Assembly: GCA_022819745.1 (NCBI GenBank)
Contig: JAJEGS010000027.1
Location: 1-64,000, forward strand
DNA from: Candidatus Latescibacterota bacterium
Lineage (GTDB): Bacteria; Latescibacterota; UBA2968; UBA8231
Direction of reading: 5' to 3'
DNA length: 64,000 nucleotides
Below the pieces are notes generated by a model, which saw nothing but the letters and a program-made list of their open reading frames with translations, searched no databases and was not told the origin of the DNA. Below are positions 1 to 7,641 of this stretch, piece by piece. The position numbers were made by a program, and so were the translations under genes. Every line of letters starts with the position of its first letter. Positions within the stretch are counted from its first letter, which is position 1.

Positions 1-125
1 AAAATGGCATTGACCACATCGCGTTTGGCATACTTGCCGGGGTTACCTCGGGGATCAGGACGAGCAAAAAATCCAGCGATCAAGGCCCATTCTGGATCCG
101 TCAAGTCACTGGGATACCCACACAT
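1..125 (-). mobile_element. IS5-like transposase, 5' end only (runs off window)
   Basis: Only the first 41 or so codons are present, reading left off the window edge. The peptide starts MCGYPSDLTDPEW and continues with GFFARPDPRGNPGKYAKR, which is the N-terminal signature of short IS5/IS4-type transposases (DUF4096-like N-terminus). An AGGAGG ribosome site lies 8 bases before the ATG, so the start is well supported. I could not identify the terminal inverted repeat in the AT-rich bases 126-195. Its neighbour is a broken nuclease gene, consistent with an insertion that truncated that gene's 5' end. The family call rests on the N-terminus only. Confidence 0.75.
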
Positions 126-195
126 ACTCAAAGCCTCCTAACAAAAAAAGCATAACACAAGATAATACAATATATTAGACAAAATAACCTTTTAA

Positions 196-1200
196 CTCAA
201 CAGCTTCTTAGAACTGACTGATTCCTCTGATCACGGTGAGCTTAAAGACCTTTATGTAAAAAGAAAGGCGAACAGCAAATACGGGGAGATCGATATACTC
301 TTGGAGAAAAAGGACTACGCCTGTATCATCATCGAAAACAAAATACATGATGCCCAGGATCAGTGTGGTCAGTTGTACAGGTACTAAAAATACGCGAAAG
401 AGAACTTTACGGATGATCAGATAAAGCTGATCTACTTGACCCGCTACCGCTATGGTAGAGTGCCGAGCGAGTATTCCCTTCGTGGTGAGGATGAAAAGCA
501 AGCCTTGGACATAAGACGGGTGATCTGCATGTCGTACGAAAGCGATATAGTTGAGTGGCTAGAGGATTGCCTCAAAGCAGTGGTTAGGAGTTCTCGCCTT
601 CACGACATACTATTCCAATATCAGGAATTGATCAAGAAACTGATTGGACAACCAAAGGAACTCACGATGAAAATAAGGGACGTTTTGACCAGAGATTACG
701 ACCTCTTTATCGAACTGAATAATTCCATTACCGAGATAAAGAAATGCAGACGATACGAATTCTTTAAGAAGCTAAAAGAAAAGATCGCTGAGGTTCATGA
801 TGTCAAAATGCTTGATAATAAGAAGTTTGGAATAACCGCCGAGGTTTCTAGGTTTGAGTCGGATTCGAGTTTTATGATGCTACTTCAGGTAGGTGGAGAG
901 AAGGACCCATGGTACGGTTTTATCGTCCATAATAAGGAGAGGCAGGACGTTAGTGAATGCTATAAAGACCATTTCGAGGAGTACCTTAATTTGACCCCTG
1001 ATTGGAAAACTAATTGGGGGTTGGGATGGAAAGATCTGAAAGATAGAGATCCACCGGTTTCGTTCTCTGATTCTTTGACAGAGCAGATGCGCTATATTGT
1101 TGATGACAATGAATTCAACAATATGGTCGAGAAAATTGCTCAAGAGATTAAAGACGCAGTATATAAATTCAGAAAGGCTAAGGAGGACGCCGGTCTATAA
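196..1200 (+). pseudogene. PD-(D/E)XK nuclease family gene, 5'-truncated with internal stop
   Basis: One reading frame runs from a stop at 193-195 to 1200 and is broken once, by TAA at 385-387. The part before the stop has a PD-(D/E)XK core: GEIDILLEKKDYACIIIENK supplies the D and ExK residues, followed by QCGQLYRY. After the stop it continues with KYAKENF and a 254-codon tail. The internal stop sits where a Tyr or similar codon would be expected (RY-stop-KYA). There is no start codon or ribosome site for the upstream part, so the 5' end is also missing, next to the IS element. The segment is clearly AT-richer than the rest of the window, a sign of transfer. A TTG at 436 could start a product, but it would lack the active site. 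Confidence 0.72.
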
Positions 1201-1242
1201 GGTTTCGTCCTATTCTCCACGGCGAGTAGCTACCTCGTATCA

Positions 1243-1280
1243 GTGCCGAGTGATTAGCGATTATCACTCGGCACTTTTTA
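1243..1280 (+). terminator. Rho-independent terminator after the nuclease remnant
   Basis: A perfect 12-bp stem (1243-1254 with 1263-1274), an 8-base loop and a run of five T. It lies 43 bases after the stop of the nuclease remnant and reads in the same direction. Confidence 0.85.
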
Positions 1281-1345
1281 TCACTTCTCCGTCGCCGTAG
1301 CTACCGTTCCCCCTTGGGCCACTACTAGACCGAGAACTCGATCCT

Positions 1346-1582
1346 TCAGACCAGAGCGGCGTACTCATAAACCGGAGTCTCGATGGTGCGAACGGGACGA
1401 CAGCGCTCCCAAACCGCTTGCTGCAGGCGCTCAACGGTCTCCGGTGAGAAGAGCTTCTCACCTGTCTCAACGTTGACTCGCGCCGGGACGTTCTCGATGA
1501 GAAAGAGTCGCCCCCCGAACTCAATGTGGTACGTCACGTTTTTTTCAATCAGCGTCTCTTTCCATGCTTTGTCTTCAGGCAT
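1346..1582 (-). CDS. YgiT-like protein lacking the zinc-binding cysteines
   Basis: A 78-residue protein resembling the C-terminal two thirds of YgiT/MqsA-type antitoxin zinc-finger proteins. Shared features are a beta-strand segment ending FLIENVPARV, then the GEKLFSPETVERLQQAVWE helix and a closing RTIETPVYEYA. Family members carry CxxC pairs before and within this region. Here there is no N-terminal CxxC, and the second pair reads NVETG where CxxCG is usual; the only Cys is at position 60 or so (ERCRP). A GGAGA ribosome site precedes the ATG. No toxin gene (DUF4258/HigB type) is next to it, and the next gene upstream is far off on the same strand. It may be an orphan or repurposed antitoxin; function is unknown. 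Confidence 0.6.
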   Translation of the reverse strand: MPEDKAWKETLIEKNVTYHIEFGGRLFLIENVPARVNVETGEKLFSPETVERLQQAVWERCRPVRTIETPVYEYAALV

Positions 1583-1627
1583 CGTCCAATCTCCTTACCT
1601 TAAAGTCAATCCGTCCACGAAGACACA

Positions 1628-2470
1628 TCACCCCTTCATCCCCGTCATCACCAGCCCGCGCTCGAAGTAGCGCTGCCCCATAAAAAAGACCACCAGAATG
1701 GGCACGGTCGCTACTACGGAAGCGGCCATGAGCAGATGCCATTGCGTGCCGTACATGCCGGCAAAGGCATTTAGTCCCAGCGCCAGCGTGCGCTTCTCGT
1801 TGCTGTGCAGGTAGATGAGCGGCCCCATAAAATCGTTCCAGAGACTGAGAAAGCTGAGAATGGCCAGCGTCGCCAGCGTCGGCTTGGCCAGTGGCATGGC
1901 AATCGACAGGCAAATGCGCAAATTCGAGCACCCGTCTATGCGCGCGGCGTCGATCAAATCTATTGGCAGGGTCTTAAAAAACTGGCGCAAAAAGAATATC
2001 TGGAAGGCATTGCCCGTACAGGCCGGCACCAAAAAGGGGAGGAATGTATCGACCCAGCCCAGCTTCTGGAAGAGTACAAATGTCGGGATCATGGTTACCG
2101 CCGCGGGCAGCATCATGGTCGATAGCACGGCGACGAACAGCACATCGCGGCCAAAAAAATTCAGCCGGGCAAAGGCATAGGCCACAATGGAGGAAGCAAA
2201 AAGACTCGCCCCCGTGCCAAAGACCGTGATGATCGTGCTGTTGAGGAAATAGCGCCCGAAGGGCAACGTCGGCTGATTGAAGATCTCCACGAAGTTGGCC
2301 AGCCGCAGCACCGAAGGCAGGAGACGGGAAAAGACCTCGTCCGGCGTCTTGACCGAGGTGATGAGCATCCAGGCAAAAGGCACCAGAAACCAAAACGCCA
2401 AAAAGGACAGCGCGGCGTAGAGAATGAGTTGGCGTCGTAGCGATAGGGTGTCCCCAGAGGCGCTGCTCAT
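1628..2470 (-). CDS. Carbohydrate ABC transporter permease (MalG/LacG type)
   Basis: Inner-membrane subunit of a family-1 sugar importer, 280 residues with about six hydrophobic segments. The EAA loop that docks the ATPase is visible as DLIDAARIDGCSNLR followed by PLAKPTLATL. An upstream in-frame codon at 2485 exists, but the ATG at 2470 overlaps the preceding permease stop as ATGA (2467-2470), the usual translational coupling, so I chose it. It forms an operon with the second permease and the binding protein. No ATP-binding subunit is nearby, so a shared MsmK-type ATPase encoded elsewhere is likely. The substrate is not determinable from the sequence; the adjacent DapA-like gene hints at a sugar or sugar acid. 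Confidence 0.92.
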   Translation of the reverse strand: MSSASGDTLSLRRQLILYAALSFLAFWFLVPFAWMLITSVKTPDEVFSRLLPSVLRLANFVEIFNQPTLPFGRYFLNSTIITVFGTGASLFASSIVAYAFARLNFFGRDVLFVAVLSTMMLPAAVTMIPTFVLFQKLGWVDTFLPFLVPACTGNAFQIFFLRQFFKTLPIDLIDAARIDGCSNLRICLSIAMPLAKPTLATLAILSFLSLWNDFMGPLIYLHSNEKRTLALGLNAFAGMYGTQWHLLMAASVVATVPILVVFFMGQRYFERGLVMTGMKG

Positions 2471-3366
2471 TGGTAGTGCACCCATTTTTTGCCCATCGCC
2501 AGTTGGATCAGCGAGACGATCAGCGTGATGATAAAGAGGACCAAGGCCATGGCGCAGGCATAGCCCATCTGGAAGCGCTCGAAGGCCGTTTGAAAGAGAT
2601 ACAGGACGTAGAACAGGGTCGCGTGCGCCGGCCCGCCTTGGGTCATGACATAGGCTTGGTTAAAAATCTGTAGCGAGGCAATCACGCCGACCATCGTCAG
2701 GAAAAAAATCGTCGGGGTCAGCAGCGGTAAGGTGACGTATCTAAAGCGCTTCCACGGCCCGGCCCCATCCAGTTCCGCCGCTTCGATTAACTCGCGGGGA
2801 ATATTCTGCAGGCCAGCCAGAAAGATCATCATCGATCCGCCCAAACCCCAGATGCTCATAAAGATCATGCCCGGCATGGCACCCGCCCGCGATGAGATCC
2901 ACTGGGGCCGGCCAATGCCGATCCACTCGAACACCGCCATCAATCCGGTCCAGTCGAGGAACAGGTTGATCAAGCCAAAATTGGGATCAAAGAGCCACTT
3001 CCACAGCAGCAGCATCGCGATGCCCGCTACGACATTGGGGAGAAAGAAAGCCGTGCGAAAAAAATTGACCCCGCGCAGACGGTGGTTGACCAGCATGGCC
3101 AGTCCCAGCGCCAGCACGAGCCCCAGCGGCACGGCAAAAACCGTGTAGTAGATTGTATTAAACACCGATTTGTAAAAGAGCGGATCGTGCGCCAGCTTCT
3201 GAAAATTGGCCCATCCCACGTACTCCGGCTCTGTAAAGAGGTTCCAGCGCGTGAACGCCAGACCAAAGCTGGCCAGTATCGGCCCGAGGGCAAAGAGCAC
3301 CATGCCCAAAATCCACGGCGATATGAAGAGATACCCTTCTAGGTGCTCTCGCAGGTTGAGTTTCAT
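2467..3366 (-). CDS. Sugar ABC transporter permease (MalF/UgpA type)
   Basis: 299 residues with an N-terminal EGYLFISPWILGMVLFALGP segment typical of UgpA/MalF-like permeases and six predicted membrane spans. The EAA loop reads ELIEAAELDGAGPWKRFRYV followed by TLPLLTPTIFFL. The start overlaps the stop of the solute-binding protein gene by four bases (ATGA, 3363-3366), and its own stop overlaps the next permease in the same way, so the three genes form one translationally coupled operon. It pairs with the MalG-type subunit to form the membrane channel. Confidence 0.92.
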   Translation of the reverse strand: MKLNLREHLEGYLFISPWILGMVLFALGPILASFGLAFTRWNLFTEPEYVGWANFQKLAHDPLFYKSVFNTIYYTVFAVPLGLVLALGLAMLVNHRLRGVNFFRTAFFLPNVVAGIAMLLLWKWLFDPNFGLINLFLDWTGLMAVFEWIGIGRPQWISSRAGAMPGMIFMSIWGLGGSMMIFLAGLQNIPRELIEAAELDGAGPWKRFRYVTLPLLTPTIFFLTMVGVIASLQIFNQAYVMTQGGPAHATLFYVLYLFQTAFERFQMGYACAMALVLFIITLIVSLIQLAMGKKWVHYQ

Positions 3367-4721
3367 CCGTCCACCTTGGCCTTCTGCAGAGCCATATTGT
3401 CGCGAATGGCTTGGTTGATTTTTCTGGCGGCATCTGCTAGGGCCTCGGGTACGCTTTTTTCACCTAGCATGACCAGTTCCCACTCTGGATTAAAGAGCAG
3501 ATTGTATTCGGCGGGATTGATATAGGGGCTGCGATGAAATAATTCGGTGCGCTCCGCAGCCTTGAGAAAAGTCTGGGTAATCTCCGCATTTAGATTGGGA
3601 TTTTCGACGAAAATAGGGCTGTACGCGGTTGCCCTGCGGCCGGGAATGTTCCAGCCGATCTTGGCAATGGCCTCTTGGCCTTGGGGGCCGACCAGATATT
3701 CCATAAAGCGCCACGCCTCTTGTGGGTGTTTGGTATGGGCGTATATGCCATAACCGACCATGCCGCCGGACAGATAAATATCTACTTTGTGGCGCGGAGG
3801 CGTTGTGACCCCCCACGCAAAGCTCTTGATGTTTTTGCGGAATTGGGGTACGAACCACTGGCCGTAAAAGCACATGGCCACGCGTCCCGTTTCGAACATC
3901 ACGTTTACCGGACTTTGCGCTTGCTCGGCGTAGCCCGGTGCCACGTGCCAGCGCGTAGAAAGATCGGCGGCAAATTGCAGTGCCTCGATCACCTCTGGGC
4001 TTTTGAGCAACACGCGCGTCCGATCGGCGGAGAAGATGCGCCCGCCCGACTGCCAGATCCACTGCTCTGGATTGGCGTTGTTGTAAACGCCAAACTGGAT
4101 GATGCGCCCTTGCTCGTCGCGCTTGGTCAAGCGCCGGGCAATTTCTACAAACTCTTCACGCGTCCAACTGCCGTCTGGATGGGGAATACCTGCCTCGTCA
4201 AATAGGTTCTTGTTGTAGAAAATCAGAAAGTCAGGCGACCAGTCTTTGCACAGCCCGTAGATCGGCCCTTGGCCAAAGCGCTTGCCGTCCCAGCGGTATG
4301 GCTCGACCGTTTGCGGAAAAAAATCTTCAACGCCAACGATTTGGCTCTTTTCCAGATAGGGCTCCAAGTTGAGGAGCACCCCTTTGGACAACATGTTGCC
4401 CAAAGTGACCGGTGCCACATAAAAGATGTCGGGCGAGCGTCCCCCGGCCATCATGGTCAGCAGTACGGTATTGAAATTCTGCTGGATGTGGATGAATTTG
4501 ACCTTTATATCTGGATTGCCCGCTTCAAAATCGGCCATGAGCTGATTGAGCATGGCGACTTCCTGCGTATTGCCCCAGCCGGCGAGGACGATCTCCGTGC
4601 GTCCGCTCTCCTTTTGTGCGGACGTGTCGAGCCCCAGTAGCAGGGAGCGGGCTGTGGGCACGCTGAGCAGGCCCACCACGCCGAGTATGCAAAGGCTATA
4701 AAACAGAATAGTGCGGTCCAT
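3363..4721 (-). CDS. Extracellular sugar-binding protein of an ABC importer (family 1)
   Basis: 452 residues. A single N-terminal hydrophobic segment (about residues 5-30) without a lipobox suggests a membrane-anchored or signal-peptide form. The mature part has the family-1 fold hallmarks: EIVLAGWGNTQEVAMLNQLM near the N-terminus, FEAGNPDIKVKFIHI, MMAGGRSPDIFYV, and late SGGMVGYGIYAHTKHPQEAW, where bound sugar is usually contacted. It is first in the operon with two permeases. The roughly 100-base gap upstream separates it from the DapA-family gene on the same strand, and co-transcription is possible. The substrate cannot be read from the sequence. Confidence 0.9.
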   Translation of the reverse strand: MDRTILFYSLCILGVVGLLSVPTARSLLLGLDTSAQKESGRTEIVLAGWGNTQEVAMLNQLMADFEAGNPDIKVKFIHIQQNFNTVLLTMMAGGRSPDIFYVAPVTLGNMLSKGVLLNLEPYLEKSQIVGVEDFFPQTVEPYRWDGKRFGQGPIYGLCKDWSPDFLIFYNKNLFDEAGIPHPDGSWTREEFVEIARRLTKRDEQGRIIQFGVYNNANPEQWIWQSGGRIFSADRTRVLLKSPEVIEALQFAADLSTRWHVAPGYAEQAQSPVNVMFETGRVAMCFYGQWFVPQFRKNIKSFAWGVTTPPRHKVDIYLSGGMVGYGIYAHTKHPQEAWRFMEYLVGPQGQEAIAKIGWNIPGRRATAYSPIFVENPNLNAEITQTFLKAAERTELFHRSPYINPAEYNLLFNPEWELVMLGEKSVPEALADAARKINQAIRDNMALQKAKVDG

Positions 4722-4823
4722 AATTCATCGTCTAACTATCCTGAATGGCATGAACGGTTCGAGATGCGGATCGTCTTGTGAACACTATCCTGCGTCCATC
4801 TGCGGATAATTTTTATACATGAC

Positions 4824-5735
4824 TTAGTGCTCCGGTAATATCGGAAACGACTCGATAGCCCCCGCGACAGTCTCCAGTAGGGTCTCGATCTCTCGTTTGT
4901 CGCCCTCGTCCAGCGCTAGCTTGCCCGCCGGTGCCCGTTCCACCAGCGTGCTGAATACCCCTCGGCGCTTGAGGATATAGCGCATAAAGGGGTGGTTTTC
5001 GAGAATGAGCAGCGGCAATAGGCGACGGTGCATTGCGCGCGCCTCCTCTTCCTGTCCGCCCCACCACAGTTCGGTGATCTTGGCCAGCACATCGGCCAAT
5101 TCGCAGGCGGGCATATTGCCGTTTGCACCACGGCGCATCTCATCGGGCAAAAATTTTCCCGCCGCCCCGCCGAAGATGCACTTGACCCGATCGCCGACCA
5201 TATCGGCCACCTCGGCGATGTGCTTAGGGCCGGGCTGTCGCTCCTCCTTGACGTATTCGACCTGCGGGATCTCATCGACTAGTTGCGCCACCTGTTCGCC
5301 GCGCAACGGCGCGTACATGTCGGCATTCTGCACCATGATTGGTCCGTCGAACACCCCAGCTAAGCGCCGGTACAGGTCCATTGCCGTGGCGGCGTCAGTG
5401 CGCGCCGGCGTCATGGCGATAATCGAATCCGCCCCGGCTTTTTGCGCCGCCCGCGCGTAGAGCAGCACTTGCGGCACCGAGATCCCGGAACAGCCGAAGA
5501 CTACGGGCAGGCGTCCGTTGACTTCCTCCAGCACCGCGTCTAGCCCCCGGATACGTTCCTCTTCGCCCAAAAACCAGAACTCTCCGACCATCACCGGCCA
5601 GACGATGCCGTGTTGGCCGCTCTCGCAGCAGAAGTTGGCTACCTTCTTCAGGTCGTCAATGTGGATTTCGAGGTCTTCTCTGTAGGGCGTCGGCAGCAGG
5701 CCGAAGACCCCTTTCATATCGTCAAATCGCGTCAT
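4824..5735 (-). CDS. Dihydrodipicolinate synthase/N-acetylneuraminate lyase family protein, atypical active site
   Basis: 303-residue TIM-barrel protein of the DapA family, which forms a Schiff base between a lysine and a keto acid. The Schiff-base lysine is present (K163 in VEYVKEE). Two other family landmarks are altered: the GTTGE motif reads VMVGE (positions 48-52), and the catalytic Tyr of the YNxP motif is Gln (MVQNAD, position 136). It is therefore unlikely to be the lysine-pathway DapA. Members beside sugar importers often act as 2-keto-3-deoxy sugar-acid aldolases or dehydratases, and that is my inference here from the ABC operon immediately downstream. Start: ATG preceded by AAGGATGAA. 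Confidence 0.85.
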   Translation of the reverse strand: MTRFDDMKGVFGLLPTPYREDLEIHIDDLKKVANFCCESGQHGIVWPVMVGEFWFLGEEERIRGLDAVLEEVNGRLPVVFGCSGISVPQVLLYARAAQKAGADSIIAMTPARTDAATAMDLYRRLAGVFDGPIMVQNADMYAPLRGEQVAQLVDEIPQVEYVKEERQPGPKHIAEVADMVGDRVKCIFGGAAGKFLPDEMRRGANGNMPACELADVLAKITELWWGGQEEEARAMHRRLLPLLILENHPFMRYILKRRGVFSTLVERAPAGKLALDEGDKREIETLLETVAGAIESFPILPEH

Positions 5736-5758
5736 TGTTCATCCTTTCGTGTATATAG

Positions 5759-6025
5759 CTACTCGACGACAGTTATATAGGGTTCGATGTCCTTTAGGCG
5801 CTGCATATCAATGCCCTTTATGTTGAGCAGGCCTTTTACATTGTGATAGGGGCGGCCCTCAATTATTCTCTGCGCCACTGCCGGCCCTATCCCGGGTAGC
5901 GTTTCTAGTTGTGAGCGCGAGGCCGTATTGATATCGATGCGCTTTGCCTCGAGTTGAGAGAGTGTCGCACAGCTAATCCACAGTAGGGCCACGACTGCAC
6001 AGCCCACAAAATTCCAGCGTTTCAT
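5759..6025 (-). CDS. Exported helix-hairpin-helix protein (ComEA-like)
   Basis: 88 residues: signal peptide or membrane anchor (about 1-25), then a double HhH domain beginning DINTASRSQLETLPGIGPA and ending DIEPYITVVE. The LPGIGPAVAQRI hairpin matches ComEA-type DNA-binding domains. An earlier in-frame codon exists at 6046, but GGAGG lies 8 bases before the ATG at 6025, which I use. ComEA in competent bacteria binds incoming DNA in the periplasm. No other competence gene is visible here, so a general exported DNA-binding role is as far as the evidence goes. Confidence 0.82.
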   Translation of the reverse strand: MKRWNFVGCAVVALLWISCATLSQLEAKRIDINTASRSQLETLPGIGPAVAQRIIEGRPYHNVKGLLNIKGIDMQRLKDIEPYITVVE

Positions 6026-6073
6026 AACGCACCTCCATTGTGGCAATTTCGCGTTTTCCTTAATGCATCCAAT

Positions 6074-7612
6074 TCACCGAGTGCGCTCTTTTTGCTTGCG
6101 CGCGAAAAGGCGCATCTGCTGCTGAGCCGCGAGTGAGTCTCCTACTTCGCGGTAGGCCACGGCTAAACTATAATGGGCACCGACATAGGTGGAATCGGCT
6201 CGCAAAACTGCTTTAAAATCGTCGATGGCCTCCCGGGCATTTCCCTCGCGCAGCTTGGCATTACCTAGGCCGTTTATTGCATCGACGTAGTTTTCCTTTA
6301 TTGCCAAAGCGCGCTCATAGGCCGAGCGCGCCTGCACCGGATAGTCTTTCATCAAATAGGCGTTGCCGAGATTAAACCACGCCAGTGCATAGCCCTCGTC
6401 TAAAGTTAGGGCTTGGCGATAGGCCGTGATGGCATCGTCAACTCGCAGTAGCCGCATATAGGCCGTGCCCAAATTCTGCCAAGCCTGTATCTGGGCGGGG
6501 TTGATCTTCAGCGAGGCTTTGTATTCTTGTGCAGCCATTTCAGCAAAACCTAACTTCGCGTAGATCACGCCCAAATTATAGCGGGCTACGGCATCGTCGG
6601 CATGGCCTTTGAGGCGCAAACGCTGATCGCGAATGGTATCAAAATGTGGATCAAGGCGCTTGAACATCTCGATCTGCTTCTGCCCTTCGTCTGGCTTTCC
6701 CAGCTTCATGTACACTTTGGACAGGGTCAAGTGCGCTTCTGGATAGGCCGGATTCAGGGCGATGCTTTGTTCGAGTACAGCGGCCGCTTCGGTCTCTTTG
6801 CCCTGTTGGGCGAGCACCATTCCCAGTCCATTTAGGGCCTCTACAGCCGCCGAATCGCGCTCGATAGCTGCGCGAAAAGCCGCCTCTGCTTCTTCGTGGC
6901 GATTTAACCGCATATAGACGCGCCCTAATGCCGTGCAGTAACGCGCGTGCCTAGGTTCTATTTTAACGGCTTTTCTCGCCATATCCACAGCCCGTTCGCA
7001 TTGCCCCATCTTGGCACAGTACATATCCGCTAGACTGTAGTACACCAGCGCGTATTCGGGGTCTATTTCCAGTGCTCGCTGCATGTGTTGGGCTGCGGTC
7101 TTGTAGTCGTGGTCGCGGGCATGTGCCACGCCTAAATTGTAGTGGTCTGGAGCGTGATCAGGTGCCAATTGCAACGCTTTTGCAAACGTCGCTCGCGCCC
7201 TATCATCGTCGTCCGTGTGCAAATAGAGTTGGCCGAGCTGGCGATAGACCGCAGCGCTATCGGGCGCGAGCGCAATGGCCTTGCGATATACAGCCAACGC
7301 CCGTTCCAACTCGCCTTGCCGGGTCATGACTTCGCCGGCTCCCAGCAACGCACGTACGTGCAGTGAATCGATGCGGAAGGTCTCACTGAAATATCGCAGC
7401 GCTTCTCCATACACGGCGTGTTCTAAATAAAACGCCCCCAGTTCGTAGTGCGCTGCTACGTCGCTGGAATCGGCGCGAATGCGATCTAAATAACTCAGTT
7501 CTATCGCGCGCGGGTCTTCCTTTTTTTCTAAGACGGGCGCTTCTTCTCGCGTACCACCGCAGCCCAAAGCCGTTATCCACGCCAGCCATAGCACGCCGTT
7601 AGACCACTTCAC
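6074..7612 (-). CDS. TPR-repeat lipoprotein
   Basis: 512 residues. The signal peptide ends ITALGCGG, a plausible lipobox with Cys at about 18. The rest is a run of roughly a dozen tetratricopeptide repeats (for example ALAWFNLGNAYLMKDYPVQA and AVYRQLGQLYLHTDDDDRA) ending at a basic tail. TPR proteins are protein-protein scaffolds, and nothing in the sequence gives a partner. It lies 29 bases downstream of the CRTAC1-type gene on the same strand and is probably co-transcribed with it. TPR/CRTAC1 pairs recur in several environmental phyla. Confidence 0.88.
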   Translation of the reverse strand: MKWSNGVLWLAWITALGCGGTREEAPVLEKKEDPRAIELSYLDRIRADSSDVAAHYELGAFYLEHAVYGEALRYFSETFRIDSLHVRALLGAGEVMTRQGELERALAVYRKAIALAPDSAAVYRQLGQLYLHTDDDDRARATFAKALQLAPDHAPDHYNLGVAHARDHDYKTAAQHMQRALEIDPEYALVYYSLADMYCAKMGQCERAVDMARKAVKIEPRHARYCTALGRVYMRLNRHEEAEAAFRAAIERDSAAVEALNGLGMVLAQQGKETEAAAVLEQSIALNPAYPEAHLTLSKVYMKLGKPDEGQKQIEMFKRLDPHFDTIRDQRLRLKGHADDAVARYNLGVIYAKLGFAEMAAQEYKASLKINPAQIQAWQNLGTAYMRLLRVDDAITAYRQALTLDEGYALAWFNLGNAYLMKDYPVQARSAYERALAIKENYVDAINGLGNAKLREGNAREAIDDFKAVLRADSTYVGAHYSLAVAYREVGDSLAAQQQMRLFARKQKERTR

Positions 7613-7641
7613 GTTTTGCCTTCGTATTCTTCACGTTGATT

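Noticed and set aside
1628..4721. Complete ABC importer
   Set aside because: The ATP-binding subunit is not in this operon or anywhere in the window, so only the permease and binding subunits are annotated.
5759..6025. Competence operon
   Set aside because: A ComEA-like HhH domain alone is not enough; no ComEC, ComF or type IV pilus gene is near.
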